A stretch of DNA of 64,000 bases. It comes from Stenopsyche tienmushanensis (taxonomy: Eukaryota; Arthropoda; Insecta; Trichoptera; Stenopsychidae). The DNA lies in NCBI GenBank assembly GCA_008973525.1, contig WACJ01000127.1:248001-312000 (forward strand), read 5' to 3'. Position 1 is the first letter of the stretch; every line of letters begins with the position of its first letter. Made by a program: the position numbers and the translations under genes. A model generated the notes under the pieces. It was not told the origin of the DNA, made no database searches, and worked only from the letters and a program-made list of their open reading frames with translations. Shown here in pieces: positions 1 to 10,984 of this stretch.

Positions 1-1659
1 AAACGTTTACATCGTATTCTATAAATAAAAAAAAAGGAAACATGTATGATTCATAGAATAAAATCACATATCTTCTTTTCGATTTATATTAATAATATAT
101 CTTAATGACTCCTCTTTATATTAAAATTCGATTTGGACGCTTGCTATCTTAAATATGCATTTAATGTACAAATCTAAAATAGATAAATTACACTTCTTTT
201 AAATTCTTAGTAAATTACTTCCGAGAGGGTTAATATAATTTATTTATTTATTATACAACGCTTATTCTACCGCTGAGCAATTTTAAAGGATACCTTTTTC
301 TCAGTAAAGAAAAGAATCGGCATGGTCGAAGACGAAAATGGTCATTGTATGCTGTGTTAAATTATTACATATAAAACTGTTAAAACGTCGATATAAAAAG
401 AGTTTTATACATTTGAATCGAGTTGAAGTGTTTAAAGATGGAGGAGTGCTCTCTTATATTTGTCGTTAAATTGATATTATAGTACATATATTGGACATCT
501 CCAAGTTATTACGCTTATTTCAATTCCATTTCACAAACGTCGTGTGTAAATCACTATTATAAACAACGAAACATTCGTTTAATCTAACGGTCGATTTGCA
601 ATATTTCCCATACTCGTCATCGTATGAAAATGTCGGATGATTTAAGAAAAGATCGCATTATTCAATAAGGATATTGTGTTTTTCAATTGTGAAATATTCT
701 ATACAGATATTGGATATAATCCGGTTGAATACAAACACATTTTCATCGTGGTTTTATACATTTTACCACAAAAAAGTGCATAATTTGTTCTGTTTATAAA
801 CTATATAATCTCTGAAACCGTTAATAAAATCATAATTTTTCATGTATTCTTTTATTATTATAACATTTTTCTTAAGATCTATGTAAAAAGACATAAGTAC
901 TCTATTTTCTAAAATGTACTATGTTTTTAAAAAAATGTTCGTTCAAATTACAAAATAATATTTTCATCGAGAGGATCAACACGTTAATAAAATAATATAA
1001 ATATTCATTGCTAGTATAATTTGCAAATAGCTGAGATTTTAAATAATCCTTTTAAGGTTTGAATTATCATTAATAATCTATTCGAGATCATTACATTAAC
1101 ATTACAATCAGTTCTCATCTTATGATGGTACAAAATAATAGATCAGTAGTACATTAATAGTGTTTATTTCCAAATACTATAATAATTGTTAACAGTAAAT
1201 AAATACACACAAATATATATTGCAGTTAGTGATTCTGTGTCGAGACGTCCCAGGACTTTTTTCCCGGGACTTTCGGGTTTTTTTTGCTGTATCCTTCGAA
1301 ACCTTCGAAATTCGTCGAAATGTCTGATTTGTATTGAACGAAAGTAGGTATAACAGGGTACAAGGCATTCAAAAATTGCAACATGTCTGCGCCCAATTGA
1401 TATTGTGTGAGATTCCAGAATTCCATCAAAAGAATTCCAAGAACAATGGAGAATTCCAAGAAATGAGCTGGTGCGTGTTGTTCTCTGACGGGTGGCTAAC
1501 GGATTTTAATATAAAAATTTCCAGTAAATTTTTCAAAGGTTATTATAATTTATTTTATATGTCTCGTATTAAAAAAATAGTATCGGGACCAATAAACAGC
1601 TCGGGTCAGTGGAGGGTCCCATGTTTCTTTTATTTATAAATTTCATTATAACAGGTAAG
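1..1659. other. Non-genic AT-rich 3' flank, nothing recognised
   Basis: There is no conserved coding frame on either strand. The frames at 1226-1830 are short, overlap on both strands and resemble nothing I know. The patch at 1245-1275 repeats a gggact-like unit and may be the edge of a repeat, but no terminal repeat or target duplication was found. Confidence 0.6.
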
Positions 1660-2732
1660 TGTTTGCTCAATGAGGCGGCGTACTTTCGAAGATCTATCGG
1701 TGTCTGGGTCTTTATTTTCAAATCTTCAAGCACAAATCTTTTAGGTAGTTCATTGTGTTTATCTAGTTCTCATAACAATTTAGATTTTTTTTCTATGGCG
1801 CATTCTTCCTCAATCTCAATCAAATCTTGATTTGGGGACTTTTCAACATCATTTTCTAAAAGTTGAATTATATCTCCACCGTCAACTTCTGGATAAAGTT
1901 TTTGAGCAAATTGTGCAATGATATTAGTTAATTATACTACATTTTTTCTATCTAAATTGATATTATTATTATGTTTTAATAGTTTGTACATACATGATAT
2001 CGTTACGTTTGATCATCCTTCAGAGATATATTTAAATGCTCGAAAGATATTATAGTTTTTCCAAATTTCTTCAATTGCTTTTATTATTATTATCAGCCTG
2101 TGTCCGTTCGCTGTTGAGCGTAGGCCTCCCGCATGATTGTTTTTGTTATTTGGGGTGGTTGGCTTAAAACGCCACAATTGCCAGGCGGTTTAGCGAGTTT
2201 TTTTGGACTATTTACACCATGCCCAGGAAAGATAGGAGAGGAGAGAATCTATGAGTGATTAGCGAATCATTATATATAAATGATTATTTAATTATTCTTG
2301 CAAATCACTCACTCATAAGCGTCCCTGATTGATCTTTAGGAGTTAAATACTACTTTTTTGCTTAAATGGAATTCCACTTAGCATTGAAGATGAGCCGTAG
2401 CATTATCAAGGATCAATATTTTATACTCTATTTCTTTTTGTTCACAATATTTTCTTACATCAAATCAGTCTTGGAAAAGACATTGTGTCATCCACACCTT
2501 TTTGTTCCAACGATAATGTAATGGCAAAGTAGACTTATCGATTCACTTCGGCTCTTGAGTTTTTTGAATTGTTATATAAATCAATTTAAATCCAACGACA
2601 TTTCCACCTAACAAAAGTGTCAAACGATCTTTGAATATGTAGCTTCAACACGCATTTTCTTTTAAAATTTTGTTATCCATCATAAGCCCGAATGCTTGAA
2701 AGTCGAGGTGGTTACAAGTCGAGAACTGACTG
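1660..2732 (-). mobile_element. Decayed pogo/Tigger-type (DDE_1, jerky-like) DNA transposon
   Basis: Minus-strand translation of about 2640-2380 gives RLTLLLGG-like residues, then KSTLPLHYRWNKKVWMTQ, then ILILDNATAH, in the order of the DDE_1 core of Tigger/jerky transposases. The Asp of LDNA is kept. Stops and frameshifts break the frame. The high-coordinate end is a terminal repeat reading CAGTCAGTTCTCGACTTGTA on the minus strand, ending at 2732 and followed by TA at 2733-2734. The opposite end was not found. The minus-strand frame at about 1920-1660 (acidic, with PKRFVLEDLKIK) may be the C-terminal tail, so the low boundary is approximate. A LINE scrap interrupts the element at about 2083-2260. 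It lies downstream of the receptor gene. Confidence 0.75.
2083..2260 (-). mobile_element. RTE-like LINE or SINE 3' end inside the Tigger relic
   Basis: On the minus strand the segment ends with GGGAGGCCTACGCTCAACAG, then CACAGGCTGATAATAATAATAA. A GGAGGCCTA...CACAGGCTG block followed by a short AT-trinucleotide tail is characteristic of RTE-clade LINE 3' ends and derived SINEs in arthropods. Here the tail is (TAA)4 at 2083-2094. The segment is clearly richer in GC than its flanks and splits the Tigger open frame, so it inserted after that element. No coding frame is left. Confidence 0.6.
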
Positions 2733-2734
2733 TA

Positions 2735-4250
2735 TATATCAATAATAAAAATATGTTATTTTTAAACATTTTTATGAATTTCAGCAATAATAATCATTGG
2801 ATATTGTGCAAACGGAATAATATTTTGTAAAAATTAAATACATTACATATATGATTTTTTTTAAATTTACAGAAGTATAACAGTTGAACAGTTGTAATAT
2901 GCAAATTATACCAGCAATAATTTTTTAATATTCAATCGATTTTAAGTAAATTTTTATGTATATTCTTAAAAATAAAAGGATAAATTAATTTGTTTTTTAG
3001 TCAGGATAAACAAAAATCTCAATTGTTGAACAATCCTGTGATTCAAGATGTATTATATATTTTTTTCACGGCAATTACAATATGACAAAAAATAGTTTTG
3101 CGTTGAAAATATTAATACAACATCTTGCAACGAGGATTGTCTTTAGCCGAATGATTCAATATTCATAGTTTTTGCTCGTGAAATATGTCAATTTAGTTGA
3201 TATTTCAATCTCAAACGATCCTCTCATTGCGGTGAACAATTCCTCCGATATTGACATTTTTTTAATACATAAATTGTATTTTGAAGTATATCAAAATGTA
3301 TATATTTTAAGATCATAAGTCACGTGTGTTTACACTGCGTATATTTTTAAAATTAGGGTGGACTTAATAATAAGATTGAATTAAAATTTATATTTCTCTC
3401 TATCCATTTTTTTTCTATAATAACACATTCACATTTCAATATTCTACGTCCGCTATATGTATTTCTTTAAATGTTAAATTAATATCTTTCTATCACTGGC
3501 GGAGGTTTTATGAGTTTTTCAATAATGAAAAAAACTTTTCCTCCATATAAAATTGATGATATTCTATAGTTAAAATTATTCATTTGCTCGTAAGTATAAT
3601 ATAAATTATACATATCTTTCTAGGGATAGGATTTGAGTTTTCATAAGATTCTATATTCACAAGTTGATGTATTTATTTATGAATATTTCAATGAAAATGT
3701 GACTCTGGTATTCAATTTAAATATAAAGCAGGATTTCTCAACTGAAAAAAATACGTATTAATATTAAACAGAATGATAAATATCTAAAATATATCTTCAA
3801 ATCAATCGATGTATTAAAACACATACCAAATGATATAGTTAGTATAATTTTTTCTGATTTCACAGTAAAATTGATACAGCTACGAATACATGAGAATAGT
3901 TACACTCAAAGGAAACAATTAAAAATTGTTTTAAAATTTCACAAGTCCTATCACTTGATCTAATCCAATTTGATCTGACAAGCTCAAATAGTTTATGTTG
4001 TTAAAATAAACACTTCCTTTGGAAAAAAAATAACATGAAATATATCAGTCAGATTAATTTCCTAAATTCGCATGATGAGTTTTTTTAAGTCTTAAATTCA
4101 CATATATATATTGCACATATTATAAAAAATCAATTTTGAAACATTGAAACAATGCACTTATTTTTTAAATATATTTATATTATAAACACGTTAAAGTTAT
4201 ATCGGCAGTATGATGAAGTGGAAGAAAATATGCTGTATAAGGAAGACAAT
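2735..4250. other. Receptor 3' UTR and downstream AT-rich flank
   Basis: The part next to 4250 must include the 3' UTR of the receptor gene on the minus strand. Apart from one AATAAA candidate at 3672-3677 (minus), I see no feature. The sequence is low-complexity AT-rich DNA without repeats or coding frames. Confidence 0.6.
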
Positions 4251-4448
4251 CTAGCGAGGTGGAGCAGCCCGAGGCTTGGCTGTGGCTGACGCTATTTCAG
4301 AAAGTCTGACATCTATCGGCGCTCTATCGTCGTATAGGGTCGGTGCCTGGAGAATAATTCCTGCCGTTCCTACTACGACAGCTAATGTGAAGATCCATAG
4401 GAATAGTCTATCGAGAACCATCGCTACATACTTCCAATCTTCTTTAAC
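4251..4448 (-). CDS. nAChRalpha1: nAChR alpha terminal exon: TM4, C-terminal tail and stop
   Basis: The exon is 198 nt including TAG at 4251-4253. It encodes Val291 to Arg355. It begins [20 protein letters not shown], the end of MA and the start of TM4, then [15 protein letters not shown] and a tail ending AAPPR. TM4 is the lipid-facing helix of the channel. The tail with [11 protein letters not shown] is the part that makes me prefer alpha1. The acceptor is aatgtttcag/GTT, phase 0; the intron before it is 83 bp (4449-4531). No AATAAA is visible on the minus strand within about 550 nt below the stop; the first at 3672-3677 is a candidate polyadenylation signal only. Confidence 0.97.
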   Translation of the reverse strand, partial: VKEDWKYVAMVLDRLFLWIFTLAVVVGTAGIILQAPTLYDDRAPIDVRLSEIASATAKPRAAPPR

Positions 4449-4531
4449 CTGAAACATTCAAATTCATATTTATTTAAATTATATACGTACAATTTAATAC
4501 ATTTATTCCAATCATGCATTATGAATCTCAC

Positions 4532-4736
4532 CCTAGTTGATTCTTCTTCTTTCTTAGTCTGATCTGCGATATATCTGACGCCATCAATTGCTTTATGTAA
4601 TTCCGGACACTGATGCCAATGTTGTATGCGCGGACATAAAGATTCCAAATTTAGAGGCTCCGTCACAGAAGTTAACGTAGGCGGAGGTGATCCGTGTATT
4701 CGACAAGAACTGCCCAATACGCTCGGATCTAGCTCT
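4532..4736 (-). CDS. nAChRalpha1: nAChR alpha exon: cytoplasmic loop and MA helix
   Basis: The exon is 205 nt. It completes Arg222 and encodes Glu223 to Arg290. It starts ELDPSVLGSSCRIHGSPPPT and ends with PELHKAIDGVRYIADQTKKE, the membrane-associated MA helix before TM4, which shapes the intracellular vestibule (family knowledge). Four cysteines (233, 256, 265 and the earlier 214) make this loop unusually Cys-rich. The donor is ACT-AGG/GTGAGA and the acceptor ttttattttcag/A. Only 13 intron bases separate the exon from the terminal repeat of a Tigger-type element at 4752. The frame is also open beyond both splice sites, so the open frame alone over-predicts the exon. Confidence 0.95.
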
Positions 4737-6524
4737 CTGAAAATAAAAGTACAGTAGAATTTCAATTGTCCGGACTAATCAGGAATGAAAGTTGTCTGGA
4801 TAACGAAAATCTAGATCATCGAAAATAATCGATAATAAAAAAATTAATTATTTTTTATTAAACGAATCAATGATTGATTTTGGCTTTAAGCTTACTCTTC
4901 TTTTCTTCTTTTGGAAGCTCCCGAATAGCAAATACTCGAATAAGATAAATAAGTTATCCTGAATTACATTCTTCTTGTTTCTCAAGCCATTTCATGGCGA
5001 CATCTAAACACTGAAACGCTTTAGAATTTGTAGGACCAATATCTCTTTCCTTGCAAATCTCTTCTTTGTCTTCTCGACCTTGTTCTTCTGAGGCATATCT
5101 TTAATTATATCTTCATTCAAAATCTGGAATCCAGGATTGTTTACATCTTCTTCATTGTATTCTAGTCGTTATCTGCTGCGATGTAGCAACAATCTTTTAA
5201 ATATATTTTCTTGTGGAAGCTGATAAATGTTTCTTTATTACTTTCATCTGCTAGTAATAATCGTCGAAACATCTGATTTCTATGTAAACGTTTGAATGCT
5301 TTTATTACACTCTGATCCATCGGTTGTATTACCGACATTCCATTTGGTGGAAGAAATTTACTGTAAACATTTCATCGATTTAATTTAAACTTTCTATAGG
5401 TGGGTGGAACGAGGTAGGTGCATTGGCTAGTAATAATAATGTTTTCCCTCTTTTATCTATGGAGTTTTAATATTTTTTCACTTTTGGTATGAGCTGTTTT
5501 TTATATCATCGTTTAAAAACTTCACCATCCAGGCTTTTTTCTGATGATCATATTCAAATGGAAGACTTTTGATATTTTTAAAGCATCTAGGGTTCTTTAA
5601 TTTTTTAATGACAACCAGTAACATTCTATGTCTGCCTGCTGCATTTGCACACTCCATTATAGTGACACGTTCTTTACTAGTTTTGTAACCTGGTAAAGTA
5701 TTTTCACGTCTTGATGCTAAAGATTTGTTGGGTAGTTTTTTTCTAATTTAAATCGGTCTCATCAGCATTGCATATAAACTCTTCATTAAATCCTTCCTTC
5801 CCTACAAATAGCTTCAATGTATAAATAAATGTGTTTGCTGAAGGTATGTCAACAGAAAGCTTTTCCCCATGAATTTAAAGTTCCCTGATACCATGTCATC
5901 CTTTGAATTTTTCAAGCCAGGCTGAACTTGTTTTGAAGATGGAATATCCATTTTATTTTGTATTGCAAAATAATGCTCTTTCATACAAAAATGGACAAGA
6001 TATTGGCTGTTTTACTTTGAATAATCTGGATAATCGAGATTCTACTGTATTGTTTTCAACGTATTACATCCAGATTTATGATAAATTTATAAACAAGAAC
6101 TCCATATTTTGTCGGTATTATTCTATTTATACTGAGTGAGTGTGAAATAACTTGTAATAATTAAATGCTTGTGGTGTTTAAGCATTAAGAAACATGAAAA
6201 TACACACACATATATAGCACAATTAGGTATACAATAATTTAACTTTATAGAACAGTTGATTTCGTATGTAAAATACGCTGGTGAATTTGGAATGTTCTTT
6301 GAACACTGTTTTAGAGTTTTTCGACGGAGCTTTAGTGGTAAAGTTACTTTTCAAGTAGAAAACATACTACATCCTTACTTAAATAGCTTTATATAAATAT
6401 ACTTATATATATATTTTATATAAATATACTAAAAGCAAATTCTTGTTTAATGCGTAGATAATTGATTCGTATCAAATTTATACACTGCATTATTAATTAC
6501 TAAATAACATAATTTTAAGCATAC
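4737..6524 (-). other. 1788 bp receptor intron, mostly transposon
   Basis: This intron joins exons 6525-6620 and 4532-4736. It has a GTATGC donor and a ttttattttcag acceptor. Of its 1788 bases, 1296 (4752-6047) are a Tigger/jerky relic. The remaining 6050-6524 is AT-rich with no recognised content. The two neighbouring introns are 81 and 83 bp, so the ancestral intron was probably much shorter. Confidence 0.85.
4752..6047 (-). mobile_element. Tigger/jerky-type DNA transposon relic with both terminal repeats
   Basis: The 23 bp terminal inverted repeats match at 19 positions. The low-coordinate end reads CAGTAGAATTTCAATTGTCC and the high end, inverted, CAGTAGAATCTCGATTATCC. TA flanks both sides (4750-4751 and 6048-6049), the target duplication of the Tc1/mariner/pogo superfamily. 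Minus-strand translation from about 5790 gives FICNADETDL, SKERVTIMECANAAGRHRML, KNPRCFKN, KKAWMVKFLNDD and LLLLANAP, the DDE_1 core of Tigger/jerky transposases in order across several frames. The second catalytic Asp, expected in LLLLDNAP, is Ala here; the first (NADET) remains. Several stops and frameshifts make it non-functional. It fills most of a receptor intron and ends 13 nt before the exon. Confidence 0.92.
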
Positions 6525-6620
6525 CTCGTTAGAGCTGGTGGAGCCATACAAGGCGGTGGTGCTCTAAGTTCCAATCCATTACAAGTACGAACTAAGACAC
6601 GTTGTCTCGACGAATGCAAT
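6525..6620 (-). CDS. nAChRalpha1: nAChR alpha exon: cytoplasmic loop, Pro/Cys-containing segment
   Basis: The exon is 96 nt. It completes Ala190, encodes Leu191 to Thr221 and supplies two bases of Arg222. The sequence runs from LHSSRQRVLVRTCNGLELR into a Pro-rich APPPCMAPPAL. The RTCNGLE piece is a conserved island in the otherwise variable loop of insect alpha subunits as I know them; the Pro-rich part looks lineage-specific. The acceptor is attttccacag/A and the donor GAG/GTATGC. The exon was placed by phase: one base completes the previous GC, two bases (AG) join the A of the next exon. It is too short to stand out alone, but the frame and both splice sites agree. Confidence 0.93.
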
Positions 6621-6701
6621 CTGTGGAAAATTAATAAATCATACAATCATTGTATTTAAAAGAACACATTTTTATTAAATCGATGAGTAATATAATCTTA
6701 C

Positions 6702-6848
6702 GCTCTTCTGTCAAATTGATAATGTGGTCTTCTCATCACTAACATTCTAGGTAATATATGAATAAAGACTCGCCGCACCCATGGAGCCATTGTATGAGTC
6801 TGCGGTGATCGGAAATGTACATTTAGCACCACCACAGTCACGCATATA
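6702..6848 (-). CDS. nAChRalpha1: nAChR alpha exon: end of TM3 and start of cytoplasmic loop
   Basis: The exon is 147 nt. It completes Ser141, encodes Ile142 to Arg189 and supplies two bases of Ala190. It starts [20 protein letters not shown], the end of TM3 and the family signature after TM3, then continues [20 protein letters not shown] (amphipathic post-TM3 MX helix) and HYQFDRR. This MX stretch places the gene in the insect alpha1/alpha2 group. The acceptor is tattttacag/T (phase 2). The donor is AGC/GTAAGA, with a C at the last exon base, a tolerated but weaker match. The next intron is only 81 bp. Confidence 0.97.
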
Positions 6849-8053
6849 CTGTAAAATAAATAAAAGTATACATTTTAATTTAATAAAGTTAATGCTAAGC
6901 ATAAAAATGCAAAAATCTGTATTGTTTTGATTTAAAAGTCATATACTAGATTTAAAAAATTGCTCGTGTTGGTGAAAACGTTGCTGAAAATCTTGTGTAT
7001 TAAAGTATATAAATATTATTCAGTATTTCTCGTTATTTTGCACTGTATAATATATTAAAATGGATGCCAGGTGCTGCCGGGTTATTTAAAAATAGAATAT
7101 TTCATATTTTGTATAATCTTAACATTTTTTGGCTCGCTTAAAGCTATAAATGAGCATAGTTGTCGCCTATCTCATGTCCTGCAATACTTACGAGCGGCAC
7201 TCACCATAAAAGCACCTCCCGAATATTATGTGATGTTTTGGGGAAAGCATCTTTGGTAACATCGACATCGGCAAATTGCCATGGAAGTGAGAGTGCCAAG
7301 CTGATGGCTCATAAAAACCGATGGCAAATCAATGGCACCGTAAGACCACTCCATTCATCCGGCACGCATTTTACGAGCCATTTATTTTTCGCTACAAATT
7401 CGGTATTTAGACACCGTCCGAGGTACATTTTTTGCCCACAATCTGCAGTCAAACTGCATAGATTGGAAGCTAAAAAAAATATGCCACCATATTAAATGGG
7501 AAACGCCGTAAAAAGCCAAGGGGGGAAAAAAAGCGCCGCCGTTTCCGGCTTACATACGACCGTACATTTATTTTAAGGCCACCTCGGAAAATTTTAATAG
7601 TATGATAGGGGCTGGCGAACATTATAAGGGTCGACTTTATCCGGAATATCAAATGTGGCTTCATCACCATATAATACGCCAGTTCAATGCGTGATATCTT
7701 TGTGCGAGCGAGGATTTAATGAGCGCATAAAAAATGTAGATTTTCAATCTGTCTTATAATCTAAATGAGATCCCTTATTATCTGATGTAAAAATGTTGCC
7801 GTCGGATTTGATTAATTTTACGCTCACCCCAGTACTTGAAATTTTGTAAATATTTGAAAATTTATTAGTGAATTTTAGAAAAATATTTACGGCCTTATTT
7901 TGCAGCTTTCGATGAATTTCAACGACATTCTTGTTGTGCATAATGAATGACATTTAAAATATTTTGACAGTTGATAGTTCCTCAAACGACCGCTAGAGGC
8001 GTTAGTAACACAATTATTCAAATTAAACGAAAATAATTGGGGAGTCATTTATC

Positions 8054-8295
8054 CAGGGTGCGACAGGGAAACTTCCTTATTTAAAATGCGCGCCATGAAG
8101 CGACAGTTATTCCGAGAAAGGTGAGATGGCACTCATTCGAAAGAGCGGGATCTAACGTTTTGTGTCATGTAAGTTTTAAATAACGGTCATGCAGTGAATT
8201 TTTTTTGAATACCTCTCTGTAATATGGAAAAAAAATATCCTATACTATTTGTGTTATTCATTTCTTAAATAAAGTAGTATCCCTGCCGCACCTTG
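8054..8295. mobile_element. 242 bp MITE with 15 bp terminal repeats and TATC duplication
   Basis: The left end reads CAGGGTGCGACAGGG and the right end, inverted, CAAGGTGCGGCAGGG, matching at 13 of 15 positions; similarity continues inward (GAAAC versus ATAC). TATC occurs directly outside both ends (8050-8053 and 8296-8299), consistent with a 4 bp duplication or a TA duplication by chance extended. There is no coding frame inside. The superfamily is not settled. Confidence 0.7.
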
Positions 8296-8588
8296 TATCT
8301 TTGAGACACTTATGGCATTTATTCAAGCAAATGATAATGTTTATTCATCAAAATTATTTTTGCAATATTTAAGAAATGTTCCTTCAATATTTGAACTATT
8401 TTTCATTTGTTAAGTGTTTGTAACAAAATAATAAAAAAAATGTTGGGCTTGTGAATTGTGGGGCTGTGATAAAAATTTTATTAAAAAAAATATTTCTAGT
8501 AACGTGTTGTTGTCGCTTCAACTCTTATCAGCTCCTAAGAAAAATTGATTTTATGCATTGCTTTCTTTCATATCATAAGTGGTCGTTT

Positions 8589-8607
8589 GATCCTACTTCT
8601 GACAACA
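8589..8607 (-). other. Primer-binding site complementary to tRNA-Leu
   Basis: The minus strand matches 17 of 19 bases of the complement of an animal tRNA-Leu 3' end including CCA. It sits one base past the CA end of the LTR, where reverse transcription would be primed. Confidence 0.6.
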
Positions 8608-8608
8608 A

Positions 8609-9135
8609 TGTAGCGCACACGAACCCGCGATTGAGAGCACCTCGGCGCGATGCGTGATCGATCACGGCGCAATCCGTAACAATGGTCCCGATCCACGAGT
8701 CGGCTGCGATGAACGACGGAACGCATTTATGATTTCATTCGCTCGGTGATAGAGGTCAAAATAAGGCAGGTGATCAATAAAATGTCGAACAATCGGCACA
8801 GCGTATTTATTCAATAATAACATAGTTGGAGAACTAGTGGCAAGTAAGCGAGCGTGTGGAATGCGAAGCGAGCGGGTAATGGTCCACCCGAAGCTAGACA
8901 ATTTGTTGAAGCGTCTTTTCGAATATCCTCCCCTGTTGAAGTCCAGAAGTGAAGAGAGAACCCCCTTCCCTCTGCAGAGATCTTCCTCCGTTGTGGATGG
9001 GGTCAGAGAGCTGGTCATCCGAGGAGATCCTTCTCCGTCGGGGTCTGGTAATTAATTTGGTTGTCCGAAGAGGTCTTTCTCCGTCGAGGTTTGCTCGACA
9101 ACTCTCTCCCAACTACTCCCTTTCTCAAGGGAGTT
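8609..9135 (-). mobile_element. LTR of a retrotransposon, with tRNA-Leu-type primer-binding site
   Basis: Read on the minus strand, this about 500 bp block ends ...GCGCTACA at 8609 and is followed, after one T, by TGTTGTCAGAAGTAGGATC (8607 down to 8589). That is a near match to the complement of a tRNA-Leu 3' end (TGGTGTCAGAAGTGGGATC), a classic primer-binding site, so the block is a left LTR ending in CA. It contains an AATAAA at 8811-8806 (minus). The block is much richer in GC than its surroundings. A perfect 8 bp hairpin (9115-9122 with 9127-9134) lies at the upstream edge; the exact LTR start is uncertain. No gag or pol sequence was seen below 8589, so the body is lost. The open frames here are not genes. 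Confidence 0.65.
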
Positions 9136-9189
9136 AAGTTGGTGTAATATATTCTGTAGCGTTGGAAAATTTCAGCGTTTGCTTTGGTA

Positions 9190-9310
9190 GCTATTTGTTT
9201 TGATAATTATTGACAGTCTATTGTAGTCTGCTGCTGTTTTGATAATTCGCCGTTGATGTGATGATATCGTATAGGAGGTTGAGAGTGGTGTCATCATCCG
9301 AATATTACTA
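9190..9310 (+). repeat. Diverged repeat module shared with 28275-28390
   Basis: A ttgttttgataatt block and a later gagtggtgt...ccga/gtattac block occur in the same order here and inside the piggyBac-type element at 28175-28522. The spacing differs by about 15 bases. This may be a dispersed family member without ends; the match is short. Confidence 0.35.
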
Positions 9311-10984
9311 CTCCATTGCAGAAATCTCTTCTTGAAAATAGAAAATCCTAAACTGATCTAAAACTGGTCTTGCAATTTTCCTAGGATTTCCTTCCATGAT
9401 ACATTCATTTAGGTCCAACCACGTACTTCCGTGGTGCCCAAACTGTGACCAGTTTACATCGATCATCACAGACACACAATAAAAAACGTTTCTTTATTAT
9501 TCGTTTCGTTATTTTTTTTCAAAAAAAACTTGTCAGTGTCTTTTTGAATTCCATTCTCTAAAGGCTCGCACGTTATTTGTACTTGATTTTTCTTCTATTT
9601 CACTTTATACGCAGTGGAAATTGTAAGCTTAATCATTCAGTTGTGTTTGTATAATATATAATAAAATAGGCTTGCATACACACATGATTCGTAAATAAAT
9701 AGTTTAAAGCACCATAGTACTTAGCATCGTCTTGCGGAGCACTAAAGTAGACTATCAATTCCTTTTCCATTCCTAAGGCCGCTCATATTCATCCAATCTG
9801 TTTGAGGCCTGCTTTCTTCATATTATCCTGTTTAAATTTGAGGCAATCCTACGTTATGTAACCTGTGTACATGCAATTAAATAATCGATTTAATTTAATA
9901 GCAGCATTGCCAGTCTTCGATCTAATCGTTTGATATGTGCAGCGGGGTCGCAAAACGCCCCAGAGCGCAACTCCAGCGTAAATAATAAATAGTGTCAACG
10001 AATTTATAGTGGCCCGTTCACGCCGTAAGCCTTCCTGAAACATTGATGTTTTAATAAGGGTTCAGGGATTTGTTTGATTAATATGAAATTTATGCTAAGT
10101 CTTCACGGGCAGTTGGGGAAAACATGCTCTTTGTACAAAGGCCACCTTTGCCAGGTTGTTGTCGGATATTAATAATCCGCGCTCCAGCACGTGTCACAGG
10201 CTATAGCAAAATCCAATTAATGTCCTCCTGGTTATCCAAACGTTTGACGGTGTCCTAACTAAATTCGGACATGTCCGTCTCGACAATTTGATTACGCTCT
10301 GGTGATGTCAAAGCCTGTCGGCGGATTCGCAGATTTGCGCGCCTTTTGACATGGGAAAAAGTGGACGTGAACAGGTGCTGCCAAAGTTTCTGCCCAGCGA
10401 CGCCATTTCGCAAATAATACCTATTTACAATATGTCATGTAAGTCTTCGTCGAGTTTGACTAGTTATATTCTCAGTCTATTTGTACGACCTAATGAAGTG
10501 TGGTATTGTTCTGAGCCGGCTATTTGTTTAAACGTTGAAGTTGCCACAATGCGCATTATTAATGTACGAGTATTAAACGCACGCCCCGAAATAGCTTATC
10601 GTTTTTGGATTTTAAATTTTATTTTTGACGTTAAAAAAAATGTCCAGCTACAATTTTGCTGCAGAAGATTAACAACGGGCGCTTTGATGTCATTATAACA
10701 GACGACACACAAGGGAATATGCTCATTCAAATTTCAATTCAGTAGCAGATTGACATCATGGGAAATGGAAATGTGCCGGACTAAATAATTGGGTTGATAT
10801 AAAAATTTGTTTACAAATATTTTTTGTCCGTTTTAGTGCCGGACGCCAATATATCGTCGCTGACAACACTTGTCAAAAGTACCAACGTCGATATATCGTC
10901 ATATACGCAATGGCGCCTTACTATTCACATCGTAACTCTGTCTCAAGATAACTTCTTAAAATTTCATATGAAACTCTTATTTAA

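Noticed and set aside
1245..1275. gggact-like repeats as a transposon terminus
   Set aside because: Too short, with no inverted partner.
4424..4765. A 113-codon minus-strand open frame as one gene
   Set aside because: It runs through a donor and an acceptor of the receptor gene; only 4532-4736 is coding. The ends are intron translation.
8662..9137. Four overlapping frames in the GC-rich block
   Set aside because: They lie on both strands in an LTR; none resembles a protein, and the GC content explains their openness.
10351..10698. A 115-codon plus-strand open frame
   Set aside because: No recognisable domain, no codon bias, no splice or start context, and it lies inside a minus-strand intron.
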